This document shows, one piece after another, positions 1 through 7,733 of a stretch of DNA of 31,605 nt. Below the pieces are notes generated by a model. It ran no database searches and had not been told where the DNA came from. It worked only from the letters and a program-made list of their open reading frames with translations. Positions within the stretch are counted from its first letter, which is position 1. Each line of letters starts with the position of its first letter. The DNA lies in contig CAXTHM010000047.1 of the NCBI GenBank assembly GCA_964244115.1, positions 1 through 31,605 of the forward strand, in the 5' to 3' direction. Source of the DNA: CADCWK01 sp964244115 (lineage in GTDB: Bacteria > Chloroflexota > Chloroflexia > Thermomicrobiales > UBA6265). Position numbers and translations under genes: made by a program.

Positions 1-305
1 GTCTCGCTCGCCATCGGTGATTCCCCCCTGTCGCCCGACCCGGTGGTCCGGGCAATCGCAATACTCCTGGACAAGCCGACAACCGCCGAGTCTAGCAAAT
101 CCGCCGGTCATCCCCGCTCCACTCGTTTCGGGGATCGAACACCGAGTCGTGATGACCCGTCCCGGCGATTCGACGACGGCGTGTCGCGGCGTCCGGATTG
201 CGATGCGTCGGGAGATATGCCGCACGTCCCGTCGGCATCGAGCCTCTGGCGTCCCCGATCACCAGCGCCGCCTTCGGCAACCGCCGCGACCCGGAGATGA
301 CCACC
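1..305. other. Leading non-coding region
   Basis: No reading frame here has convincing coding character: the open frames show no recognisable domain and no ribosome site of their own. The last bases carry GGAG at 293-296, the ribosome site for the NADH dehydrogenase gene that follows. The promoter of that gene probably lies here, but I cannot point to clear -35/-10 boxes. The 3' end of a gene lying outside the window cannot be excluded. Confidence 0.4.
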
Positions 306-1874
306 ATGCCGCCGACCTCGCGACCCCACCGACCGCTCGGCCGTCCGCGCCGCGGCGTCGGCGTGTTCCTGCCCATCCTCACCCTCGGGCTGACCCTGTT
401 CGCGCTGCTCCGCCGGGTCGTCTCGGCCCGCCGGCACGTCAGCGAGAGCGAGGACGACTACCGCGACGCCCGGCACCGGGTCCTGATCCTCGGCGGCGGC
501 TTCGGCGGCACGATGATCGCCCGCGAACTCGGCAAGCACTTCCCCAATAGCCACGATGTCAGCATCCTGATCGTCGACCGCTCGACCAACCTGCTCTACA
601 CGCCGCTGCTCTGGACCGTCGCCGACGGCCGGGTCAACCCCAACCACGTCTCCGTCTCGCTGCGTGGCCTGCAGCACGGCAGCCCGTTCCACTTCCTCCA
701 GGCCGACGTCCGGCACATCGACCTCGACCGGCGCGAGGTCGAGACCAGCGCCGGCATCCGCGCCTACGACACCCTCGTGATCGGGCTGGGCAGCGTCACG
801 AGCATCCCGGACCTGCCGGGTCTCAGGGAGCACGCCCGCCGCTTCGCCACGCCGGGCGATGCGCTCGAACTCCGCAACCATCTCATCGACGCGGTCGAGG
901 CGGCCCACCGGGCCCGGACCCCGGCCGAGCGGGCCGAGTGGCTGACGTTCGTCGTCGGTGGTGGCGGCGACACCGGCGTCGAGCTGGCCGCCACGATCCA
1001 CGAGTACCTGACCAACGGGCTGCTGGCCGCCTACCCGTGGCTGGCTGACGAGCGCCCGAAGGTGATCGTCGCCGGGCGCAACGACCGGCTGATCCCGATG
1101 AGCACCCCGGCGACGTCGGAGCACGTCCGCAGGATCCTCTCGAAACAGGGGATCGAGGTCCTGACCAGCACGTCGATCCTCGCGGCGACGGAGTCGACGG
1201 TCGTCACTAACCACCGCACGATCGGGTCGCGGACGCTGTTCTGGGCGGCCGGGATCTCGGCCGTGCCGGTCGTGCAGCACCTGCCGATCGAGCACGCCCG
1301 CAACGGCGCCCTCGTCGTCGACGACCATCTCCGCGTCACCCAGTACCCGGAGGTCTTCGCGATCGGCGACAGTGCCTGGGCCTTCAGCGCCGACAACGGC
1401 ACCGGCGTCCCCCCGACCGCCCAGGCCGCCCAGAGCCAGGGGCGCTACGTGGCCGACCTGATCCGGCGGCGGATCGACGTCGACCTTTCCCCGACCGTCC
1501 CGTACAGCTTCAAGACCCGGGGGAGGCTGGCCCTGCTCGGCCGGCAGACCGGCGTCGCGGAGGTCGGCGGCCGCGTCGTGACCGGCTTCCCGGCCTGGGT
1601 GCTCTGGCACGGGTACTACATCACGTCGATCCCGAGCTGGCGCAATCGCGTCCGACTGATCGGCGACCTGGTCATCTCCGGGCTCTCCGGCCGGGAGACG
1701 ACCCAGCTCCAGCTCAACCCGCGCCCCGTCGCCGATTCCTACTCCGGGACGTCGCCGAGTGACGGCCACGGTCAGCGCATCGCCGACCATCACGACGCGA
1801 CGACCGGTGACCGCGCATCGGGGACAGTCCCCGCGGAGACGTCCCCCACCGAGGCCCCGGTCCGGATATCCTGA
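306..1874 (+). CDS. Type II NADH dehydrogenase (NDH-2 family), N-terminally anchored
   Basis: A 522-residue FAD/NAD(P)-dependent oxidoreductase of the NDH-2 family, which passes electrons from NADH to membrane quinone without pumping protons. The FAD Rossmann motif GGGFGG is at about residues 63-68. The second (NADH) glycine motif GGGGDTG is at 218-224. The FAD-contacting 'VFAIGD' is at 350-355. The C-terminal third, with WHGYYITSIPSW and a basic amphipathic stretch, matches the membrane-docking part of the family. Residues about 18-37 form a hydrophobic segment followed by RR, so this copy seems to have its own membrane anchor, which most NDH-2 enzymes lack. I chose ATG 306 because GGAG at 293-296 lies 9 nt upstream; ATG 297 would have no spacing. 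A D-2-hydroxyacid dehydrogenase follows 51 nt later and may be co-transcribed. Family assignment is firm; electron donor and quinone are inferred. Confidence 0.88.
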   Translation: MPPTSRPHRPLGRPRRGVGVFLPILTLGLTLFALLRRVVSARRHVSESEDDYRDARHRVLILGGGFGGTMIARELGKHFPNSHDVSILIVDRSTNLLYTPLLWTVADGRVNPNHVSVSLRGLQHGSPFHFLQADVRHIDLDRREVETSAGIRAYDTLVIGLGSVTSIPDLPGLREHARRFATPGDALELRNHLIDAVEAAHRARTPAERAEWLTFVVGGGGDTGVELAATIHEYLTNGLLAAYPWLADERPKVIVAGRNDRLIPMSTPATSEHVRRILSKQGIEVLTSTSILAATESTVVTNHRTIGSRTLFWAAGISAVPVVQHLPIEHARNGALVVDDHLRVTQYPEVFAIGDSAWAFSADNGTGVPPTAQAAQSQGRYVADLIRRRIDVDLSPTVPYSFKTRGRLALLGRQTGVAEVGGRVVTGFPAWVLWHGYYITSIPSWRNRVRLIGDLVISGLSGRETTQLQLNPRPVADSYSGTSPSDGHGQRIADHHDATTGDRASGTVPAETSPTEAPVRIS

Positions 1875-1925
1875 GCGCCGCTCAGGCATCCGGCCCCGTT
1901 CGGGCACCATCCTCCGGGAGGCTCC

Positions 1926-2972
1926 GTGACCATCACCGCCGTCATCGCATCCCCCCTGTCCGCCGCCGTCGCGGAGCGCATCGCCGCCGAGGCGCCCGAG
2001 AGCGTCCGGATCGTCTACCGCCCCGACCTCGTCCCGCCTCCCCGCTACACCTGCGACCACGTCGGCGACCCGGCCTTCCGGCGCACGCCCGAGCAGGAGG
2101 CCGAGTGGCGCGGCATCCTGCGCGACGCCGAGATCACCTGGGACTTCCCGGAGTCCGGCGGCGACGGGCCGGCCGAGTTGACCCCGAACCTGAAGTGGGT
2201 CCAGGGGACATCGGCCGGGGTCGGTGCCCGGGTCAAGCGGCTCGGCCTGTTCGAGCGGCCCGATGTCACCATCACGACGGCGAGCGGCACCCACGCCCGT
2301 CCACTGGCCGAATACGTCTTCGGCGCCCTGCTCTCGCACGTCAAGCGCGTCCCGCACCTGGCGGAGCAGCAGCGCGCCCACCACTGGGAGCGGTTCACCC
2401 CGGACACGCTCGATGGCAAGACGATGGTCCTCGTCGGGCCGGGCCGGATCGGCCGGGAAGTGGCCCGGCTGGCCCACGCCTTCGACATGACCGTCCTCGC
2501 GATGGCGCGGGACAGCGACCCCGGCCGGGCCGCCGAACTCGGCGTCGACGAGGTCTTCACCCGTGACCAGTTCCACGAGATGCTGGGCCGGGCCGATGTC
2601 GTCCTGCTCTCCGCCCCGCAGACGCCCGAGACCGACGACATCATGGGCGAGGCCGCCTTCGCCGCCCTCCGGCCCGGCACGATGTTCGTCAACATCGGCC
2701 GCGGGACGCTCGTCGACGAGGACGCGCTGCTGGCCGCGTTGCACGACGGCCGGGTCGGCTTCGCCGTCCTGGACGTCTTCCGGACCGAGCCGCTCCCGGC
2801 CGGATCACCCTTCTGGGACGAGCCGAACGTCCGGATCAGCCCGCACTCCGTCGCCAACGCGACCAACGAGTACGACAAGATCGCCACCCTGTTCATCGCC
2901 AATCTGGCCCGCTACGCCGCCGGCCGACTCGAGGAGATGACCCCGCTGTACAGCCGCGACAAGGGGTATTGA
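1926..2972 (+). CDS. D-2-hydroxyacid dehydrogenase family protein
   Basis: A 348-residue NAD(P)-dependent enzyme of the D-isomer-specific 2-hydroxyacid dehydrogenase family, which interconverts a 2-oxoacid and its D-2-hydroxyacid. The nucleotide-binding glycine motif GPGRIG is at residues 171-176. The three catalytic residues are visible: Arg259 in 'NIGRG', Glu288 in 'DVFRTEP' and His307 in 'ISPHS'. The N-terminal substrate domain has the usual 'LKWVQGTSAGV' loop. Length is normal for the family. The start is GTG 1926, preceded by GGGAGG at 1916-1921. The sequence resembles the glyoxylate/hydroxypyruvate-reductase-like branch more than phosphoglycerate dehydrogenase, since there is no C-terminal ACT domain, but the substrate cannot be named. 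It lies 51 nt behind the NDH-2 gene, so an NADH-generating or NADH-consuming partnership is possible but unproven. Confidence 0.88.
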   Translation: MTITAVIASPLSAAVAERIAAEAPESVRIVYRPDLVPPPRYTCDHVGDPAFRRTPEQEAEWRGILRDAEITWDFPESGGDGPAELTPNLKWVQGTSAGVGARVKRLGLFERPDVTITTASGTHARPLAEYVFGALLSHVKRVPHLAEQQRAHHWERFTPDTLDGKTMVLVGPGRIGREVARLAHAFDMTVLAMARDSDPGRAAELGVDEVFTRDQFHEMLGRADVVLLSAPQTPETDDIMGEAAFAALRPGTMFVNIGRGTLVDEDALLAALHDGRVGFAVLDVFRTEPLPAGSPFWDEPNVRISPHSVANATNEYDKIATLFIANLARYAAGRLEEMTPLYSRDKGY

Positions 2973-3301
2973 GGCGACCGACGCGCCGCGCCAGGGGCGG
3001 GTGCATCGTCGGGGGCCAGGCGGCGATCCCGTACCCTGGAGGGCACGTCGTCACCACATCCCTGACGGCGCGGTCGACGGACGGGTCACGTCCTCGCCCC
3101 GTCCGGGCCGCCGCGGCGGTCCTCACCTCGCCGGGCGATGACGGGCGCCACGACCGGGCACGGCTCGATCTCATCGGGAAGCGAAACGGGCGCCGGCCCC
3201 CGGCCGTTCAGGGGGACGGGAGCCGCGACGAACCGGCCTCCTCGGGGTGCTCACGGGCCAGACCCGGAAATACCGGCGATCAGGGAGGTCAGGAACCAAC
3301 G
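2973..3301. other. Intergenic region before the first cysteine-repeat gene
   Basis: No gene is recognised in these 329 bases, although the frame of the next gene stays open through it without family-like sequence. It ends with GGGAGG (3283-3288) and AGGA (3291-3294), the latter 7 nt before ATG 3302. No strong hairpin or promoter pair was seen. Confidence 0.4.
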
Positions 3302-4669
3302 ATGGCACAGACAGCATCGACGATGGCCCGGCAGGGATGGCTATCAGTGTTCGCAGCGGTGAGCTTGCTCCTGACTGCGCTCGCCGGCGCCCCGCTCGGT
3401 GCGGGCGCGCGGGGCGATGCCGGGGCATCGGTCACGATCCAGCTCTGGGAGTGCCCGGCGGGGTACGCCGGCACGGACTACCTGGTCGATTGCACACCGG
3501 GGTCCGATGAGGCGGGCGACGCATACCTGCACAACCTGGATCTCGATGACATCGTCGAGGCCCGCACGGATGATGAGGGCTACGCTCGGCTCGATCCCAT
3601 CGCGGCCGGCCCCTACGCCATCAGCGCTGGCGTCTTCCGCCAATACTGGACCGTCTACCTCACCTGCTTCGACGTCACCTCCGGCACCGAGGACTACCTG
3701 TTCGACGCGTTGGTCACGGCCGACAGCCAGAACGCGGACCCGCCGAACAACGTGATCGAGGTCGATCAGAGCCACGACTACTCCTGCCGCTACTACATCA
3801 TCCCGGGGGGCACCTCGCCCGATTCGGTTCCCGCCGGGGCCGATCCGACTCAGCCAGCCCCCACGGACCCGGCCGATGCTTCGGTGGGTGTCCAGGTCTT
3901 CGACTGCCCCGAGGGTTACGCCGCCGCCGCGTACGCGGAGGACTGCTCACCGACGACGCGCCCGGTCGGCGTGACGATCAACGACGGGGACGCCTTCGAC
4001 GAGGCGACCGTCATCCGGGACCTGGCTGGGGACGAGGGCCGGGCCGGCTTCGTCGACCTCGAAGGCGGCCAGTACTCCCTCGCGGTCGAGGATCTGTCCG
4101 ACACCTCCACGATCTACTGGTCGTGCTTCGACCTCGACAGCGGCACGGAGCGGTTCGACCAGGACGGCTACCACAACCGGATCCGCTTGTACCTCGACCC
4201 GAGTGCGGACGACGCCTGCCGGATCTACCTGACGGCCAACGGGCCGGAGACGCCCGCACCGGGGACCGCCGGGACCGTGACCGTCAGCGTCCTGTCCTGC
4301 CCCGAGAGCTACGACGGGCCGGACTGGGCCGCGCGATGCACCAGGCCGGTCGACGGCAACCGGGTCGCCATCACCGGCTATCCGGCCCAGGGTCCTGGTT
4401 CTCCCAACGGACTGGAGATCTACGACGGCGTCGCCGTCTTCCAGGATGTCGCGCCGGGTAGGTACGCCCCGCTGACGGACATCCCGGGCCACAACACCGT
4501 CCAGCGTTCCACCTGTGTCATCGGGGCCGGTCCGATCGACGATGCCCTGATCGCCGACTCGTCGTCGATCGACGAATCGTCGGGGAACGGCAATGGCCAG
4601 TTCGACCTGGCCAGCGGTGAGGGCGCGACCTGCGTCGTCTACATCACCCCGGTCTCGTTCCGGACCTGA
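3302..4669 (+). CDS. Secreted protein with three four-cysteine repeats (copy A)
   Basis: A 455-residue protein of no family I recognise. Residues about 11-34 are a hydrophobic signal peptide. The rest is three related units separated by Pro/Thr/Asp-rich linkers. Each unit opens with CP-x-[GS]-Y, has a second Cys exactly 13 residues after the first, a third in a 'C-F-D' or 'C-V-I' strand, and a fourth in 'C-[RV]-x-Y-[IL]'. All 12 cysteines are used: 51/64/122/162, 202/215/275/306 and 333/346/405/444. This regularity suggests two disulfides per unit in a small beta-sandwich, perhaps prealbumin/Cna-B-like; the fold is inferred. ATG 3302 is chosen because AGGA lies 7 nt upstream and the signal peptide begins there. 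A paralogue with the same 12-cysteine pattern is at 6265, with one gene between them. The protein is strongly acidic, which suits an exported surface protein. Confidence 0.8.
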   Translation: MAQTASTMARQGWLSVFAAVSLLLTALAGAPLGAGARGDAGASVTIQLWECPAGYAGTDYLVDCTPGSDEAGDAYLHNLDLDDIVEARTDDEGYARLDPIAAGPYAISAGVFRQYWTVYLTCFDVTSGTEDYLFDALVTADSQNADPPNNVIEVDQSHDYSCRYYIIPGGTSPDSVPAGADPTQPAPTDPADASVGVQVFDCPEGYAAAAYAEDCSPTTRPVGVTINDGDAFDEATVIRDLAGDEGRAGFVDLEGGQYSLAVEDLSDTSTIYWSCFDLDSGTERFDQDGYHNRIRLYLDPSADDACRIYLTANGPETPAPGTAGTVTVSVLSCPESYDGPDWAARCTRPVDGNRVAITGYPAQGPGSPNGLEIYDGVAVFQDVAPGRYAPLTDIPGHNTVQRSTCVIGAGPIDDALIADSSSIDESSGNGNGQFDLASGEGATCVVYITPVSFRT

Positions 4670-4826
4670 GTCGCGGCCGGACAGGGACGGCCGACGGTTC
4701 GTGAGGCGGTCGGAAGCGTCACGGCGGGATCGGTGTCCCGAGGCCCTCCGGCCCGATTGACATCGCCAGGCCATGCCGGTACGTTGGATCATCCGTTCTC
4801 CTCGTTCCATCGATGGGAGTATCGCG

Positions 4827-5939
4827 ATGACCGAGGTCCTGCTGTTCCACCACGCCCAGGGGCTGACGCCCGGTGTCGTCGCCTTCGCCGATGAGCTGCG
4901 CCGGGCCGGGCACACCGTCCACACCCCAGACCTGTTCGCGGGCCGCACCTTCGCCACCGTCCAGGAGGGGATAGCCCACGCTGGTGAGATCGGGTTCGAC
5001 GAAGTCATCGAGCGCGGCGTCCGGGCGGCCGAAGGGTTGCCCACCGACATCGTCTACGGCGGCTTCTCGCTCGGGGTGCTGCCGGCCCAGAGGCTGGCCC
5101 AGACGCGCCCCGGAGCGCGCGGCGCCCTGCTGTTCCACGCCTGCGTGCCGGTCTCGGAATTCAGTCCCGCCTGGCCTGACGGCGTCCCGGTCCGGATCCA
5201 TGCGATGGAGGCGGACCCGTTCTTCGTCGACGATGGCGACATCGAAGCGGCGAAGGCGCTGGTCCGGTCGGGCGCAGATGCCCGCCTGCTCCTCTATCCC
5301 GGCGACCAGCACCTCTTCGCCGACAGCAGCCTGCCGTCGTGGTCCGCCGATGCCGCCCGACTGCTGACCAGCCGGGTGATCGGCTTCCTCGATGGCGAGC
5401 CGGAGGTCGACGACCATGGGCGGCCCGAACCGCCGCTCGCGGCCGACGAGACCGCCACCATCCTCGGGTTCCTCGACTACCAACGTGCGACGCTGGCATG
5501 GAAGACCGCCGGGCTCGATCACGCCGGCCTGTGCGCCACCGTCGGCGCGTCGTCGATGACGCTCGGTGGGATGCTCAAGCACCTGACCTGGATCGAGGAG
5601 TACTGGTTCACCTGGCGACTGGCGGGTGCCCGGCCCCTGGCGCCGTTCGACAGCGTCGACTGGGAGGCCGACCCCGGTTTCGACTGGCGCCTGACCGAGG
5701 ACGAGACCGTCGAAAAGCTCCATGCGGACTGGCAGGCGGCCGTCGTCCGGTCCCGCGCCCGGGTCGCCGAGGCGCTGGCCGATGGCGGCCTGGCCCAGCT
5801 CTCCCGGACGCCGTGGCCCGACGGCGGCTCACCGAGCCTCCGCTGGGTCATCGTCCATATGATCGAGGAGTACGCGCGGCACAACGGCCACGCCGACCTG
5901 ATCCGCGAGTCGATCGACGGCGGTCAGATCGGGGAGTAG
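4827..5939 (+). CDS. Dienelactone hydrolase-like domain fused to DinB/DUF664 domain
   Basis: A 370-residue two-domain protein. Residues 1-190 form an alpha/beta hydrolase of the dienelactone hydrolase family. The nucleophile elbow is GGFSLG at 78-83 with Ser81, where classical dienelactone hydrolases have Cys. The acid is probably Asp130 (MEADPF) and the base His162 (GDQHLF). Residues 210-370 form a DinB/DUF664 helical bundle with candidate metal ligands His252 (LKHLTWIEEYW), His352 and His355 (EEYARHNGHADLIRE). DUF664 proteins are often thiol-dependent (mycothiol or bacillithiol) transferases, so this domain may use such a cofactor. Start ATG 4827 is supported by GGGAG at 4815-4819 with 7-nt spacing. 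Both domains look intact. The two domains usually occur as separate proteins; a combined detoxification role is inferred. It sits between the two cysteine-repeat paralogues. Confidence 0.85.
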   Translation: MTEVLLFHHAQGLTPGVVAFADELRRAGHTVHTPDLFAGRTFATVQEGIAHAGEIGFDEVIERGVRAAEGLPTDIVYGGFSLGVLPAQRLAQTRPGARGALLFHACVPVSEFSPAWPDGVPVRIHAMEADPFFVDDGDIEAAKALVRSGADARLLLYPGDQHLFADSSLPSWSADAARLLTSRVIGFLDGEPEVDDHGRPEPPLAADETATILGFLDYQRATLAWKTAGLDHAGLCATVGASSMTLGGMLKHLTWIEEYWFTWRLAGARPLAPFDSVDWEADPGFDWRLTEDETVEKLHADWQAAVVRSRARVAEALADGGLAQLSRTPWPDGGSPSLRWVIVHMIEEYARHNGHADLIRESIDGGQIGE

Positions 5940-6264
5940 GCCTCGTGAGGACCCGGCGGATCTCGGGGTCGGCGGGTCACTTCCCCGTCCCCGGAGGCAG
6001 CCTGCTGACCCCGACCGGATCTCACCGCCCCCACGCTGACACGATGGGCCGATCCCAGGGGCGCCCCCTGGACTGGCCCATCCATCGCTCATGCCGCATA
6101 CCCGACGACTCGGCACCCCGTATCGCCCCGAGAGAACTCGCCGTCGCGAAACGATTGTGCGTGCTCGCCCGTTCAGAGGGATGAGCACCTGTTCCCGACC
6201 CCGGTCATCACGTCGCGTCCCGAATCGTTTCGATCCCTGACGTTCACCCGAACCTGGAGGCCCG
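5940..6264. other. Intergenic region before the second cysteine-repeat gene
   Basis: These 325 bases hold no convincing gene. Two short dyads are visible, the clearer one being GTGCTC/GAGCAC near 6160-6190, too weak to call a terminator. The ribosome site GGAGG (6256-6260) for the next gene closes the interval. Confidence 0.35.
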
Positions 6265-7527
6265 ATGTCCAGCCGAATCTCCCTGGCGCTGTCGCTGACC
6301 CTGCTCCTCGTGGCCCTCGGCTGGACCGCCCCGTCCGCCGCGCGGCAGCCCGACGAGTCGATCCCGTCGACGTTCCAGATCCTGATCTGTCCGGAGGATT
6401 ACGCCGGCGACGCCTACCTGAAGGACTGCTCGCCGGCCGACGCCGGGGACTGGTCGATCACCGTGACCGACACGCACCCGACCGAGCCGACGGCGACGAC
6501 CGCTACCGACGGGAACGGCGTCGTGACCTTCGCCACGCTGCCCGGGCCGACGCGGTTCGACCTCGACGTCCCGGCCGGGACGACGCTCTATTACGCCTGC
6601 TTCGACGGAGCCGGCACGTTCACCCGCGACGGCTCGGAGCGCACGATCGAGGTCTCGCTCGCCGAGGGCGACGCACTGTCCTGCCGCTGGTACATCACCC
6701 CGACCAGCGGGACCGACGAGCCGACGACTGAGCCGGTCCCGAGGAGCGAGGACGATCCGGCCGACGGGTCCGTCGGCATCCAGGTCTTCGATTGCCCGGA
6801 GGGGTACGACGGGGACGACTATGCGGAAGCCTGCGAGCCGACGGAGCGCCCGGTCGGGGTCACCCTCAACGACGGCTACGAGTTCGACGAGGCGACGCTG
6901 ATCCGGGATCAGGCCGGGGACGATGGCCGGGCGGGCTTCGTCGACCTGTTCGGCGGCCAGTACTACCTGACCGTCGAGGACCTGTCCGAGACGTCGACGA
7001 TCTACTGGGACTGCTTCACCCTCGACGGCGACGCGGAGCAGTTCGATCAGGATGGCTTGCACAACCGGGTCCGCTTCTTCCTCGACACCAGCGCCGACTA
7101 CTCCTGCCGGATCTACTTAACGGCCAACGGCCCAGCCACGCCGGAGCCCGGTACCCCGGGGACCGTGACGGTCTTCGTGCTGTCCTGCCCGGAGGGTTAC
7201 CGCGGACCGGACTGGGCAGTGCGGTGCACCCGGGAGGTCGACAGCAATCACGTTGGCGCCTCCGGGTCGCCGATCGATCCAGAGACCGACAGTCTGGAGA
7301 TCTACGAGGGGGTCGCCACGTTCCGGGACGTCGAACCCGGCAGGATCCGTCCGGGCACCGATATCCCCGGTCACGCGACCGAGCAACGCTCGGCCTGCGT
7401 CATCGGACCAGGCCCGGTCGATGATGCGTTGATCGACGACAGCTCGTCGAACGGGACGATCACGCTCGCCGAGGGCGAGGGGGCGACCTGCGTCATCTAC
7501 CTCACTCCGATCTCGTTACGCGGCTGA
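6265..7527 (+). CDS. Secreted protein with three four-cysteine repeats (copy B)
   Basis: A 420-residue paralogue of the protein at 3302. Residues about 5-26 are a signal peptide ending in 'APSAA'. Three repeats follow, with cysteines at 42/55/112/140, 177/190/250/281 and 308/321/378/409: again four per repeat, none left over, first pair always 13 residues apart. Repeats 2 and 3 are very close to those of copy A: both have 'VFDCPEGY', 'DEGRAGFVDL/DDGRAGFVDL', 'FDQDG.HNR', 'CRIYLTANGP' and 'PGTxGTVTV'. Repeat 1 is the most divergent between copies, so it may carry specificity. The start ATG 6265 has GGAGG four nt upstream. A shared hairpin at 7668-7705 lies 140 nt downstream. No enzyme motif is visible; an extracellular binding or structural role is a guess. 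Confidence 0.8.
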   Translation: MSSRISLALSLTLLLVALGWTAPSAARQPDESIPSTFQILICPEDYAGDAYLKDCSPADAGDWSITVTDTHPTEPTATTATDGNGVVTFATLPGPTRFDLDVPAGTTLYYACFDGAGTFTRDGSERTIEVSLAEGDALSCRWYITPTSGTDEPTTEPVPRSEDDPADGSVGIQVFDCPEGYDGDDYAEACEPTERPVGVTLNDGYEFDEATLIRDQAGDDGRAGFVDLFGGQYYLTVEDLSETSTIYWDCFTLDGDAEQFDQDGLHNRVRFFLDTSADYSCRIYLTANGPATPEPGTPGTVTVFVLSCPEGYRGPDWAVRCTREVDSNHVGASGSPIDPETDSLEIYEGVATFRDVEPGRIRPGTDIPGHATEQRSACVIGPGPVDDALIDDSSSNGTITLAEGEGATCVIYLTPISLRG

Positions 7528-7667
7528 CCCGCGACTGGTCGGGGGCAACGTCCACCTGGCTGCCGCGATGTCCGTTGACGCCTCGGCTCCCAATGGGGCG
7601 ATCGTCGGCGCTCTCCGGGCTCCGGGCTCCGCGAGTGGCGGAGGGGATGTCCGTGGCCGCGGAAGAT

Positions 7668-7705
7668 GACGATGCCCGCCGGGACCGGTCCCGACGGGCA
7701 TCGTC
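7668..7705. terminator. Hairpin between convergent genes
   Basis: Arms GACGATGCCCG (7668-7678) and CGGGCATCGTC (7695-7705) pair perfectly over 11 bp around a second palindrome, GGGACC/GGTCCC. It sits between the stop of the + strand repeat gene (7527) and the stop of the minus-strand transporter (7734), as expected for a two-way terminator. No long T run follows on either strand. Confidence 0.65.
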
Positions 7706-7733
7706 GTTCCCCCGTCGTGATGGCACAGGGCGG

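Noticed and set aside
297..299. ATG 297 as the start of the NDH-2 gene
   Set aside because: It directly abuts GGAG with no spacing; ATG 306 has the proper 9-nt distance.
108..2744. 878-codon open frame on the minus strand opposite the NDH-2 and dehydrogenase genes
   Set aside because: It is antisense to two genes with full catalytic motifs; long antisense frames are common at 70% GC. Its peptide is low complexity with no domain.
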